A DNA stretch of 64,000 nt from Galdieria sulphuraria (lineage: Eukaryota > Rhodophyta > Bangiophyceae > Galdieriales > Galdieriaceae). How positions within the stretch are numbered: the first letter of the stretch is position 1; each line of letters opens with the position of its first letter. Shown one piece after another: positions 32,905 to 43,051 of the stretch. The notes under the pieces were generated by a model. That model was given only the letters and a program-made list of their open reading frames with translations, was not told the DNA's origin and ran no database searches. The stretch is from positions 62,001 to 126,000 of the forward strand of contig NW_005178437.1 in the NCBI RefSeq assembly GCF_000341285.1. Direction: 5' to 3'. The translations under genes were made by a program, and so were the position numbers.

Positions 32905-34474
32905 TCAAGATGATTCCGACTTGACATTCAAATACAAAATAACTGGCAACTTCCAGGACTGACTGAGATCTCTTTCCGCTGCTCGTTGTATCCACTTCAA
33001 GTTGGAACCTCGAGGACCCAACACCATTCCTATTTGAGACTTTCGTTCCAACAGCATTCGTTCTTCAATAGCAATGACTCCAGAAGATATCAGTTTACAA
33101 CTCTCCAACTGAAACTTGGCATGGTAAGGAACTTCAAAATGTACACAATGCAACAATTTTTCACGAAGTATATCTTCCATCATATCTACAAAAGAACCAC
33201 CATATGGAATAGCAAGAGGTGATAACCAAGGACCAGGTCTGCACATTTCAAAAAGAAAGTCTCGTACGTGATCGATTCCTTTATCCTTTTTGGCAGATAT
33301 CATAAAGCTCATAGCAAATGGAAAAGTATCATAAAATTCCTTTGCCATATCCGGAAGATACTGGCGATTGGCTAAGTGATCTACTTTGTTCAAACCCAAA
33401 ATCCAAACTTGTTTGTTGTTGCTTCTTATTTGCTCTTCTCTAACTTCATTCTTTTGAATACTCTCGGCTTCTTGTTGAGTCAATATATTCCTAATAAATT
33501 CCTTTCCTTGTTCCTCCATCCGTTGTTTCAGTTCTATTAACATTCTTTTGGTAGCTTCTCTAGCAATTCTACAACTACAATCCACAATAACAAAACATAC
33601 ATCAGCATTCCAAGCAGCATTCCAAGCAGCTACAAGAAATGCTCGTTCATGATGAACTTTAGCAGCATCATCACTACCAATCATCCCAGGAGTATCTCAA
33701 TAACAACAATTGAATCTCACATGGGAAATAATGAGAATCTATCTACTTACCGTAAATCAACAATTGCTTTTCATCTCTAGTCACATACACACTATGAGTT
33801 TTCCTGGTAGTATTTCTCTTTCTAGATACTGCAACTACTTTGTTTCCTAAAAGTCTATTCAACAACGTAGATTTGCCTGCATTAGGTAGTCCAATCACAG
33901 CGACACTTGCAGTCTTTTGTTGCTCTATCGGAACACTGACGATGGAAGTCTCCATAAAAGGTTCTGTAACTGCACAAGGTAATAAAAGACGTTGGTCTTT
34001 CTCTCCTGATCGAAACAATTTCCCAACGATACCTCGAAACTTGAGATATTCCTTTTCCGTCAATTGCATTATATTGTCTCCTCTGTAAAGTGTTTGATAA
34101 ATCATCGAGTCTTCTTCTTCTTGGTGAACAGGTCGTTCTACATGAGACAAGTCTTCTTTGGTTTCTACATCCACAGTGTTGGCGAAATGTACCGTAAAAT
34201 CGTCGTTGCTTTGCTTTCTCTTGGTGGTTACCAACATGGAAGCTTTATGAGGTTTCGTTGGTTTCTTAGTTGGTATCGGTTCATAAGTAACTTGGACTTG
34301 CTGTGATGGCTCGACTTTGGGTCGTTCTTTTGTCCACGTTATTTTCTTTAACGAATGGGAAACTATTCCACTATTATTATTATTATTATTATAACCAACT
34401 GGTTTCCAAGTAATATGTTTTCGAGAAAGAATACTCATATATCGTTTGAACACAACAGAAAGGTGACTTTTCAT
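32905..34474 (-). CDS. Era-type GTPase with KH domain (organellar)
   Basis: Exons 33751-34474 and 32905-33695 join to 504 residues. G-domain motifs: G1 [10 protein letters not shown]2 in NTTRKTH, G3 DTPGM (built across the splice), G4 NKVD, G5 SAKKDKG. The KH domain ends the protein ([20 protein letters not shown]). Era binds the 3' end of 16S/12S rRNA and helps assemble the small ribosomal subunit. The 200-residue N-terminal extension with basic start [19 protein letters not shown] points to mitochondrion or plastid. It includes an Asn run coded by an ATT-type repeat (on the plus strand). The open frame continues upstream without ATG, so 34474 is the first usable start. Confidence 0.9.
34372..34392. 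repeat. ATT trinucleotide repeat
   Basis: Repeat inside the Era gene, read as Asn codons on the coding strand. Confidence 0.8.
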
Positions 34475-34554
34475 ATCGTCTTTGGTATCACAAACATCCA
34501 CCAAGAAAACCAAAAACTTTGAAAGCCATTATGAAAGAAAAATGTTGAGTCCAT

Positions 34555-35952
34555 TTATTTGAATATCGATGGCAAAATATGCAACCGATCCAAATCTCCT
34601 ATTAAGAGAAACCCACTTGCAACTAGAAACAAGAATAATGCTGTCCTATTTACAGCATCTTGAACCCGCAACGGTAAAGGTACTCCTCGAATGGCTTCCC
34701 ATAACAAAAATAACATTTGACCACCATCCAAAGCAGGTATAGGAAGGGAGTTGATCAAAGCCAAATTGATAGATATGGCTGCAGCAAATGAAAAAAGGGA
34801 AGCCGCATCGTTCTTAGCCAATTCAGCTCCCATACTTACTACTCCAATGGGTCCAGCTAAACCACTTGAAGATTGACGAAAATGAGTAACCAGACGATAC
34901 AAGCCACCAAAAACTTGACCTGAAAACCGTACAAATTCCGAATGAGTCAACTCAATACTATTCCATATACTCGTGGGACGCTGTCGACTGATTTTCATGT
35001 TGGGAATCAACTCTACTCCTCCTAAAGTAGCTTCTCCATTTTTGTTACAACATTCAGGCTTCAATTCAATGGAGCGATATTCATTTCCTCTTTTGATAGT
35101 AATCTGTAATACTTTACCTCCACTTGAACGAATATTATCAGCCAATATCTTTGCTGACATACCAGATGCAGGTATGGGTTCTCCTTGTAGCTCCACAATG
35201 ACATCGTTGGGTTGTAAACCAGCTTGACTTGCTGGTCCATCCAAATTCTGAATATTCATAACAACTGCTCCAGGTGAAAAGGATGGTTCTGCCATACCGA
35301 ATATACTGATGGAACTGAACAATGAAATCCAAGCAAAAAAGATATTGGCAATTACACCCGCAGATATTACAATAGCTCGTTGTCCAACAGGTCTGTTAGA
35401 AAGAAGGTTAGGATCTGATAACTTTTGTGTTTCTCCTGTTGACTCGTCCTTTGTGGTTTCTTCAGGAAAGGAAACAAAACCTCCCAATGGTATCATGCGC
35501 AAGGAGAATTCAGTTTCCGAGTTTTTCGGTTTGTACGAAAGAAAAGAAGGACCAAAACCTATGGAAAAGTTTTTCACTCGAATGCCTTGTAGTCTTGCAG
35601 CGAAGAAATGTCCAGCTTCATGAACGATGATAACCAAAGCAAGCACTGCTAGTCCACTTAAACTGCTAGTAAACTGTAATAGTGATGCCGAAGGTGTATA
35701 TGCCAATAGAGATTGCGTCAAATATATCGGTTGAACATCGTTGGTAGAAAAAAGACACCGCAAAGCGCGCGCCAATTTTAGGTTGTTTGGCCACTTCTTG
35801 TTATGTCGAGAAAAGCAACTCTCGGACTTGCGAGATGCAAACTTGTAACATATTCCTTCTTTAGTGCATGTTATTCTTGGTTTGAATAACTCATTACTTT
35901 GAAAACAACACGTATGTAACCAGTGAAAAGGTTTTCTGTTAGACAGTGTCAT
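34555..35952 (-). CDS. Site-2 zinc metalloprotease (RseP/ARASP type, M50), probably plastid
   Basis: Single exon, 465 residues. The zinc-binding motif HEAGH is at residues 111-115 and the third ligand region is PALDGGQ in a late membrane helix. A PDZ domain lies between (GPASQAGLQPNDVIVELQG), followed by PTSIWNSIEL and GLAGPIGVVSMGAELAK, as in bacterial RseP and plant ARASP. These proteases cut membrane-embedded substrates. Residues 1-90 are rich in Ser, Arg and Lys and poor in acids, consistent with a plastid transit peptide. Four membrane helices are expected. Its start is about 100 bp from the end of the next minus-strand gene. Confidence 0.9.
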   Translation of the reverse strand: MTLSNRKPFHWLHTCCFQSNELFKPRITCTKEGICYKFASRKSESCFSRHNKKWPNNLKLARALRCLFSTNDVQPIYLTQSLLAYTPSASLLQFTSSLSGLAVLALVIIVHEAGHFFAARLQGIRVKNFSIGFGPSFLSYKPKNSETEFSLRMIPLGGFVSFPEETTKDESTGETQKLSDPNLLSNRPVGQRAIVISAGVIANIFFAWISLFSSISIFGMAEPSFSPGAVVMNIQNLDGPASQAGLQPNDVIVELQGEPIPASGMSAKILADNIRSSGGKVLQITIKRGNEYRSIELKPECCNKNGEATLGGVELIPNMKISRQRPTSIWNSIELTHSEFVRFSGQVFGGLYRLVTHFRQSSSGLAGPIGVVSMGAELAKNDAASLFSFAAAISINLALINSLPIPALDGGQMLFLLWEAIRGVPLPLRVQDAVNRTALFLFLVASGFLLIGDLDRLHILPSIFK

Positions 35953-36054
35953 TCTTTCCTCTTATCCACACAACTCTTCGATTCATTATCTCTGAATGGG
36001 ATTTTTATGCCTTTTGGATTTACACCACAAACTCTTTCCTATTCTATTATCCTC

Positions 36055-36579
36055 TTATATAAACCCTGACCCTGTCATAGGATTATGAGAGTGTTGAATA
36101 GCTGCCATAATCATAGATACAGTCAACAGTGTAATTATCCAAAATCTCCAATCCTTCGCCAACAGAGACAACCTGGGAACATTGAGCGGCGGCTTCATCG
36201 GAAACTTGGCACGTTGTCCTTTCAATGTTCCCCAAAGAGTATGTGGCTTGGACTTTTTACTTTCTATTTTTCCAGTAGCCACATATTTCACCCATTCAAA
36301 GTCCCAATCCACACTGGTTGAAGGGATTTCGTGATATGAGCGTTGAGATACAAACGACTCTCCAGAGTGGTGGGGCGGTATGTTTTCAGAATGACTAGAC
36401 TCATTTGGGTCTCGTTCACTGTCTCGTTGACAAGCACATACAGCCAGACTGTATTTCCTGGTTCTCACTGTAAACCAAAATGGATGAGGAATGGCCACAA
36501 ACAACATCATCAAAAAATGAACAATGAATGACAAATGGTCCCAAATGAGAATTTGTAGGCGGGCTATTCCAACTTTCAT
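36055..36579 (-). CDS. Small membrane protein of unknown function
   Basis: Single open frame of 174 residues. An N-terminal hydrophobic stretch (about 8-36) may be a signal or transit segment; a second clear membrane helix ([15 protein letters not shown]) lies near the C-terminus. Between them is a hydrophilic, Ser/His-rich loop and a tryptophan-rich part ([15 protein letters not shown]). I do not recognise a family. Its start codon is 43 bp from that of RAD51 on the other strand. Introns cannot be excluded in the first third, where the sequence is least protein-like. Confidence 0.5.
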   Translation of the reverse strand: MKVGIARLQILIWDHLSFIVHFLMMLFVAIPHPFWFTVRTRKYSLAVCACQRDSERDPNESSHSENIPPHHSGESFVSQRSYHEIPSTSVDWDFEWVKYVATGKIESKKSKPHTLWGTLKGQRAKFPMKPPLNVPRLSLLAKDWRFWIITLLTVSMIMAAIQHSHNPMTGSGFI

Positions 36580-36622
36580 TCAAATTTGTATTTGGTCCAG
36601 CATCTCTCACAACCAAGCTGCA

Positions 36623-37692
36623 ATGAGCAAGTCCTTACTACAAGAGCCTATCAAGTCGGAGGAAGATTCTGAAGAGTTCTTAGGACCCTTGGCAATACAA
36701 AAGTTGGAACAAGTTGGAATCTCTTCAACTGATATCAAAAAGCTACAAGATGCTGGATATCATACCATAGAATCTGTTGCTTATACGACGAAAAAGACAT
36801 TGCTAGACGTCAAGGGGATAAGTGAAGCCAAAGCAGAAAAGATTATCAACGAGTGTGCCAAATTAGTAAATATGGGTTTCACTACTGCCTATGAATATCA
36901 CAAGACTAGACAAGAAATTATTTCATTGACCACCGGAAGTCAGGAATTGGATAACCTGTTGGCTGGAGGAATAGAAACTGGTTCTATCACTGAACTGTTT
37001 GGAGAGTTTCGTACCGGAAAAACACAATTATGTCATACTCTTTGTGTTACTTGTCAGTTACCTATCGAAAATGGAGGTGGAGAAGGCAAAGCGTTGTACA
37101 TAGATTCGGAAGGTACATTTAGACCTGAAAGGATTGTGGCCATTTCGGAACGATATGGTTTGAATAGTGAAGATGTTTTGAACAACATTGCTGTTGCACG
37201 TGCATATAATTCCGATCATCAACTTCAGTTGTTAACTCAAGCATGTGCATTGATGGCAGAAAGCAGGTAGGGAATGAAACTTGTTTTCTGTTTTGAATAT
37301 TGCTTATATTATTTAGATATGCTCTTATTATAGTGGATTCTGCTACTGCTTTATATCGTACCGATTATTCTGGAAGAGGAGAACTTGCAGCCAGACAACA
37401 ACATATGGCAAGGTTCTTACGAGCATTACAAAAACTTGCAGACGAATTTGGTGTTGCTGTAGTTATTACTAATCAAGTAGTTGCACAAGTGGATGGTGGT
37501 GCTATGTTTGCTGTTGATCCTAAAAAGCCAATTGGAGGAAATATTATTGCACATGCATCTCAAACCAGATTGTATTTGAGAAAAGGAAGAGCAGAGAATC
37601 GTATATGCAAGATATATGATTCACCTTGTTTACCTGAAGCAGAAGCCACGTTCTCCATAATGGCAGATGGTATTCGAGATGCTTCTGATTAG
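36623..37692 (+). CDS. RAD51: RAD51 recombinase
   Basis: Exons 36623-37266 and 37317-37692 give 339 residues, exactly the human length. An N-terminal helix-hairpin-helix domain ([19 protein letters not shown]) precedes the RecA core with Walker [10 protein letters not shown] at 127-135 (human position 127), [15 protein letters not shown], Walker [13 protein letters not shown], and the L2 region [14 protein letters not shown]. It ends with [19 protein letters not shown]. Forms nucleoprotein filaments for strand exchange in homologous recombination. The GEFRTGKTQ and FGEF context and tail favour RAD51 over DMC1. An ATG 99 nt upstream would extend into the neighbour gene and is not needed. Confidence 0.96.
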
Positions 37693-37813
37693 TATTCCAT
37701 TGATAATGCATTAAATAGACGAACAACTATTTTATATAGAAACATGAAGAATCCATGAATGCCATTGCAACTGAATGGATTCCAGTTCTTTCTATATTAT
37801 CCTTACATGAACA

Positions 37814-39750
37814 TCAATCACCTTCACTCCATTGCACTGCATATTTGGCAGCCAAATAATCACTTTCGATTGGACCTCTTCCACCGTAATCGTACAAAAT
37901 AGGTTTCCACGAATCTTGAGCCATTTCCATTTCCTTCAATGAAGGAGTAAATATATTCCAAGCCACTTCCAATTCATCATCACGAATAAACAAACTTTTC
38001 TCACCATGTATGACATCCAGAATAAGTCTCTCATAGGCATCAGGTATATCTTTACTATCTTCCCAAGCCGTACGATAGAAGAGATTCAAACGTGCCTCTT
38101 CCAAACGCGAAGTAAAACCCGGTGCCTTGCTAAGAATACGCATATAAATGGCTTCATCTGGTTGTACTCTAATCACCAATTCATTATGTGGAAGATGTGA
38201 CGAAACTACTTGAGAAAATAGTCCACCAGGAACAGATTGAAACTGAATACGTATTTCTGCCTATATATATATATATATATTCCCTTTTCATCAAATCAAT
38301 AAAATAAGCTTGAATTTTCCTATTACCTTGCGTTCATCCAATGCCTTACCAGCCTTCATAAGAAATGGTACACCTGACCATCTTCTATTATCCACTTGAA
38401 ATACACAAGCAGCAAAAGTAGGAGTATGACTATCATTCATTACTCCAGGTTCCGATAAATAAGAACGTTGAGGATTCTATTCAACCAACCATCCAACATT
38501 CAACTCTATCGAAATGTATAGAAAAAGATGCAAAAAACACCCACCTGACGGTCTCTATATTGACCAAGTACAAAGTCTGATGCTTTTAAAGGACGTATAG
38601 AGCGTAGAAATTTTACCTTTTCATCTCGAATATCTTCCGCATGTAAAGTTACTGGTTGTTCCATACCCAACAATGCCATCACTTGTAATAAATGATTCTG
38701 CATAATATCTCTAATAATTCCATATTCATCGAAATATCCAGCTCTTCCTTCCACACCAAAATTCTCTTTAAACACAATTTGAATGGAAGCTATATGGTCT
38801 CGATTCCATAAAGGCTCAAATAGATAATTGGCAAACCGTAAAACCATCAAATTTTGTACCAACTCCTTTCCCAAATAGTGATCAATTCGGTATATTTCAT
38901 CTTCAGAAATACAATTGCGAAGACTATTTCGAAGCTGTAGATAAGAAGTAATGTCTTTTCCAAATGGTTTTTCCATGACGATGCGATTCCAACCTCGTTG
39001 CGTTCTTCCGCTTTCATGAACATGATGTACCACATTTTCAAATACTTGAGAAGGAACAGCTAAATAATATAGTCTATCCACTCGAGTATTGGGAAATGAT
39101 TGTTCAAAGTTGTTCAAAAATTGATCCAATCGAACAAAATCTTCAGTTCTATCATACATACCTGACATATAGTGACATTTGGGTAGAAACTCATCCATCT
39201 TTCGTTGACACTGTGGGCCATCGATAACTCTACAAGTCAATGATTCCATAATAGAGTTTCTAAACTCTTCTTGAGTCATTTGTCTTCTAGCATAACCTAC
39301 AATGAGAAAGTCCTTTGGTAACAAATCGTGATAATACAAGGAAAACAAAGCAGGAAAAGTTTTCTTCTTTGCCAAGTCTCCACTAGCACCAATAACAACA
39401 ATACATAAAGGCTCTTCTTTTGCTCTCTGTTTTCGTTTCTTGACGGAGTCCATCAAACTAGGATCTAAAGTGTCTCCGAGGTGGCTGAAGTGTTGTCTTG
39501 GAATAGCTGGACGTTCATTGGTAGTTATAGGAAGAGTTGTTTCTAATGAAGAGTCGTTCCATTGAGGGGCGATATTATCCAAATCTCCTTGAACAGCTTG
39601 AATAGAAGCTAAACGAGGAGCAAAGAACGACTTGTCCACTTTAGAGAAATACAAAGGAGTTGTCCATCCCTTTGTATATTTTGTTTTCCATAAGTGAGAT
39701 GAAGATGTATTGGTATTCCAAAAACCAGTTATGAATAGAGGTATCCACAT
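37814..39750 (-). CDS. Glucose-6-phosphate 1-dehydrogenase
   Basis: First oxidative step of the pentose phosphate pathway, giving NADPH. Exons 38545-39750, 38327-38476 and 37814-38260 join to 600 residues. NADP-binding VIGASGDLAKKKTFPALF, the active site RIDHYLGKE, VMEKPFGKD, FKENFGVEGRAGYFD and RWSGVPFLMKAGKALDERK are all intact. The first about 115 residues precede the NADP fold and are Ser/Thr/Lys-rich with few acids at the start, suggesting an organellar, probably plastid, isoform. The last intron (38261-38326) opens with a normal GT and carries a TA repeat just before its AG. The divergent Pumilio gene starts 345 bp away. Confidence 0.93.
38262..38280. repeat. TA microsatellite inside an intron
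   Basis: TA dinucleotides at the 3' end of the last G6PDH intron, taking the place of a pyrimidine tract. Confidence 0.75.
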
Positions 39751-40095
39751 ATTGCTCTTACACGTTGAGAAGAAGAAAATAAAATGGTGAAAATGGTTCT
39801 TTCAATCTATGATGGATAGTCAGTCGTATTATGTCCAAATAAAATTTTTTTTTATTTCAATTGCTTTATATTTCTATTTCAATGACAAAAATTGATAAAG
39901 AAATATATAAGCATATCATTCCTAGAATGGATTGTTGCTATAGTTTCCATTTGAATCAGTGGATCAGTCTCTCTCCTCTTTGTCGGCCATCCGTGTGTGC
40001 TGAGGAGAGCAGAGCTCCAAAGAATGAGAGATTGTTATGTGGAGATTATGTATCATTCATTGGGGTTGTGATTCTTTTCTATTGATCATTCGTTT
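39751..40095. other. Divergent intergenic region (G6PDH / Pumilio)
   Basis: About 345 bp. A T-rich tract lies at 39841-39855. A 74-codon ORF (39861-40085) has no recognisable product and is taken as chance. Confidence 0.4.
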
Positions 40096-41511
40096 ATGGA
40101 AGAACAACATACAGAAATATTTCAAGACTTTCTAGCTTGGTCAGATTCTCCTTGTTATATGGAATATTATGATAGCACTTCATCTCAGTTAGGTTGGGAG
40201 TCTTCTTATTTCAATGACCTACAATGGTTATCTCAGTGGAAGCCTAAAGTATCAAACCCTAGTCTTACTGATGGATATGAATATTCTTATGGAGCCAATT
40301 CCATAAGGCAAGTTTCACACCAAAACCTTTTCATTTACTCTTCCTTAAGGAAAAAGGACTCTTCTCCATCTTATGATGATATAAGACAATCATCTGACAC
40401 TATTCATAGCCCTCGTTACATATCCAAAGAAACATATAATCTATCAAATAGGGACTTGTGTTCCCAACTGAATAACAATTCTATTCAAAACTTATCTATT
40501 CATTCATCTTCTACTCCGACTATTACTCGTTCGGATATTTGTAAACTGGTTAAACAAAGACATGGCTGTCAATTATTATTACATCAACTACAATTGGGCT
40601 CCTCTTTGGCTTCTCAAGAAATCATGGAAACTTGTTGTCTTCATTTTGGAATATGGATGAAACATCCTATTGCGAATTTTCTATGTCAACAAGTATGGAA
40701 ATGCTTATCTGAGCAACAACGAATGGATATTCTACAACGTCATTGGGATATATTACCTAAAGCAGCATTACATACTTATAGTACTCGAGTGGTTCAAGTG
40801 ATGATATCTTCTTGTGGTGAAGAAGAAAATGAGAATAGAAATGTTTGTATAAGCTATTTACAATCGATATTGTCAAGTGTAGCCAAGTTTTTGTTTAAAG
40901 ATGTGAATGGAGCTCATGTCATTCAACATTGTTTTCTTTATTGGTCAAGTGAAGATAATCAATTTCTCTATCATACTATACAAGAAAACTTTCTAGAATT
41001 GGCTACTCATCGACAAGGCTGTTGTATGATTCAAACAAGTATGGATTTTGCTTGTTCTTCTCAACTAGATGATATAGCAACCAACATTATTCAGCATATC
41101 TTTGTATTAATACACGATGCATTTGGTAACTATGTAGTACAACATATATTGGATAGCAAAAATCCCCGATATATTCACGACATTATGAAGAAACTTCAAG
41201 GTCATTGGTATGAAATGTCTATGGAAAAGTTTTCTTCCAACATTACTGAAAAATGTTTACAACTTGCTGAAGCTACTCAACGTTGGGAAATGATAGAGGA
41301 GCTTGCCCAAGAATGTTCCAACATAGGTAATCTATTACATGATGCTTATGGAAATTATGTCATTCAAAGAATGTTACAAGTTGCTTCTCAACCTCAAAAG
41401 ATACAACTGAAAGAATGCATTGAAAAGTATTGGAATACTCTCAGTCGTTCTCGATATGGAAAACAAATCCAATACAATTTGGAAAAGTTGATGAATTGTA
41501 TCAACTATTAG
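40096..41511 (+). CDS. Pumilio-family (PUF) RNA-binding protein
   Basis: Single exon, 471 residues. After a 150-residue Ser/Tyr-rich leader come eight PUF repeats, with RNA-reading helices HGCQLLLHQL, HPIANFLCQQ, YSTRVVQVMI, NGAHVIQHCF, QGCCMIQTSM, FGNYVVQHIL, FSSNITEKCL and YGNYVIQRML. Using the known PUF code (NYxxQ reads U, SNxxE reads G, C/S-RxxQ reads A), repeats 8, 7 and 6 predict UGU and repeat 5 fits A, so the canonical UGUA core is kept; repeats 1 and 2 have lost recognisable code residues. PUF proteins bind 3'UTRs and repress or localise mRNAs. The stop codon overlaps the convergent SNM1 gene. Confidence 0.92.
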   Translation: MEEQHTEIFQDFLAWSDSPCYMEYYDSTSSQLGWESSYFNDLQWLSQWKPKVSNPSLTDGYEYSYGANSIRQVSHQNLFIYSSLRKKDSSPSYDDIRQSSDTIHSPRYISKETYNLSNRDLCSQLNNNSIQNLSIHSSSTPTITRSDICKLVKQRHGCQLLLHQLQLGSSLASQEIMETCCLHFGIWMKHPIANFLCQQVWKCLSEQQRMDILQRHWDILPKAALHTYSTRVVQVMISSCGEEENENRNVCISYLQSILSSVAKFLFKDVNGAHVIQHCFLYWSSEDNQFLYHTIQENFLELATHRQGCCMIQTSMDFACSSQLDDIATNIIQHIFVLIHDAFGNYVVQHILDSKNPRYIHDIMKKLQGHWYEMSMEKFSSNITEKCLQLAEATQRWEMIEELAQECSNIGNLLHDAYGNYVIQRMLQVASQPQKIQLKECIEKYWNTLSRSRYGKQIQYNLEKLMNCINY

Positions 41512-42846
41512 ATGCTTTGAAATAGGAAAGAATATCTCCTTTAACCAACTTGGGTTTGTTATATTGTTGTTGGGTCGATGGGTCTTCGTTATCCACTGAG
41601 TCTTTCAGCCATTTTTGTAAAAAGGCTCTTTTGACTTGTGTTTCTGCCAATAAATGATGAAAGGGATGTTTTGATCTTTTCGAAGAGAATGATACGGTTG
41701 GAATAACTTGTTTGGGTCTTAACCAAGCAATGAAATGGTACAATTCATCATAATTGCTATGTTCACTATAAGGTATTCCATATATAGATAATCTGGAATG
41801 ATCCTTTTCTTGAAAATATTCTCCGCGATTGCTATGCCAAGTCCAACCAGTAGGAACCAATGCCATTACTCTTTGTAATAAGCCATTTGGATGGAAAGAA
41901 TCAGAATAATGATGATGGGAGAATACTTGTCTATTTCTACAATGATTGGCCATATATAACATTTCTTCTAAAGCTTCAAAATTGGGAAGCAATCTACCAG
42001 GCACACTTTCTGCCACTCTATTCCATCCCACCAACCAAATAGGACTAGCAGCAGGATCTGTCGTAAAGTATTCGTTGAATATATCTTCGTTCCAAAATTC
42101 TAAACAACGTAAAACTTTCCATTTGTCTGGACTCACATAAATACGATATCCATTTTGAATAAGAGCATCGATGATACGTTCTTTTCCGATACTATAGGTA
42201 GCTATCAAATACAAAGTATGTCTACTTGTACAATCTATTCTATTTGAGTTGGAATCTTGAAAAGGAATCCTATTCATATTCTGTATCTTATGAACGATGC
42301 GTTGAATGGTCTGTGCTTGACTAGGAAATCGATATTTCCGATGACAATAAGTGGTATCCAAATAAACAGCATCCAGACATATATTATTCAATACTAATCA
42401 CACAACTTATTCCATATCTTATCTATAGAATAAGACAACTTACCTATCAATTCCTTTTTCAAGTCTTGTGTAAACCTCATATCACCCGTATGCAAATAGT
42501 TGCTTCCTTCTGATGTTTGAAATAGTATCATAACAGAGCCTGGACAATGATTGGCATCAAGAAACCTTATTTGTACTTTATCTACTAGAAAAGGTTCATT
42601 ATTATGCTTTGCTACGATCCATTGGGGGTCGACTAGAGTTATTCTTTCCAATAAACGAGCAGTAATAGGTGAGCAATAAATGAAGCCCTGTTGAAAGTTG
42701 GAACCAAGTCCTCGATAGTGATCATAGTGCCAGTGAGTTAGAAAGAATGCTGACACCTGAGTTGGTAACTTGAGAAAGTAGTCCACTAGAAAAAGAGTAT
42801 GAGGTACTTGATGAGAAGTTGGAATATGATTCCAGTTTTCATTCAT
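41501..42846 (-). CDS. SNM1/PSO2-type DNA cross-link repair nuclease
   Basis: Exons 42444-42846 and 41501-42393 give 431 residues. Metallo-beta-lactamase zinc motif THWHYDHYRG (HxHxDH), then DANHCPGSVMILF and LHTGDMRF, then the beta-CASP part beginning VYLDTTYCHRKYRFP, with IPYSEHSNYDEL and LRPKQVIPTVS at the end. This is the minimal catalytic core of SNM1/Pso2/Apollo 5' exonucleases, used in interstrand cross-link repair; there is no zinc finger or long N-terminal extension. The C-terminal tail DILSYF is a possible PCNA-type short motif only by loose resemblance. Its last codons overlap the end of the Pumilio gene. Confidence 0.92.
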
Positions 42847-42870
42847 GCCCAATATAAATATAAATACATA

Positions 42871-42888
42871 TTATTATTATTATTATTC
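42871..42888. repeat. TTA trinucleotide repeat
   Basis: Short repeat just upstream of the SNM1 start codon in the 205-bp divergent gap with the ubiquitin protease gene. Confidence 0.7.
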
Positions 42889-43051
42889 AACTGATGATGA
42901 TATACTTTAGGCATTGATAAAGTATTCTTTGTTCCGTTTGATGATAAGACAACTCCATTCTTATACTAAATTCTTTTCTTTCTCTTCTTCTACTTCTTTT
43001 TTTTTAGATATGGGAATGCGGTCGTCGATATTTTATTATTCTTGATAAGAA

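Noticed and set aside
39861-40085. 74-codon ORF upstream of the Pumilio gene
   Set aside because: Low-complexity residues and no family resemblance; in the promoter region of two divergent genes.
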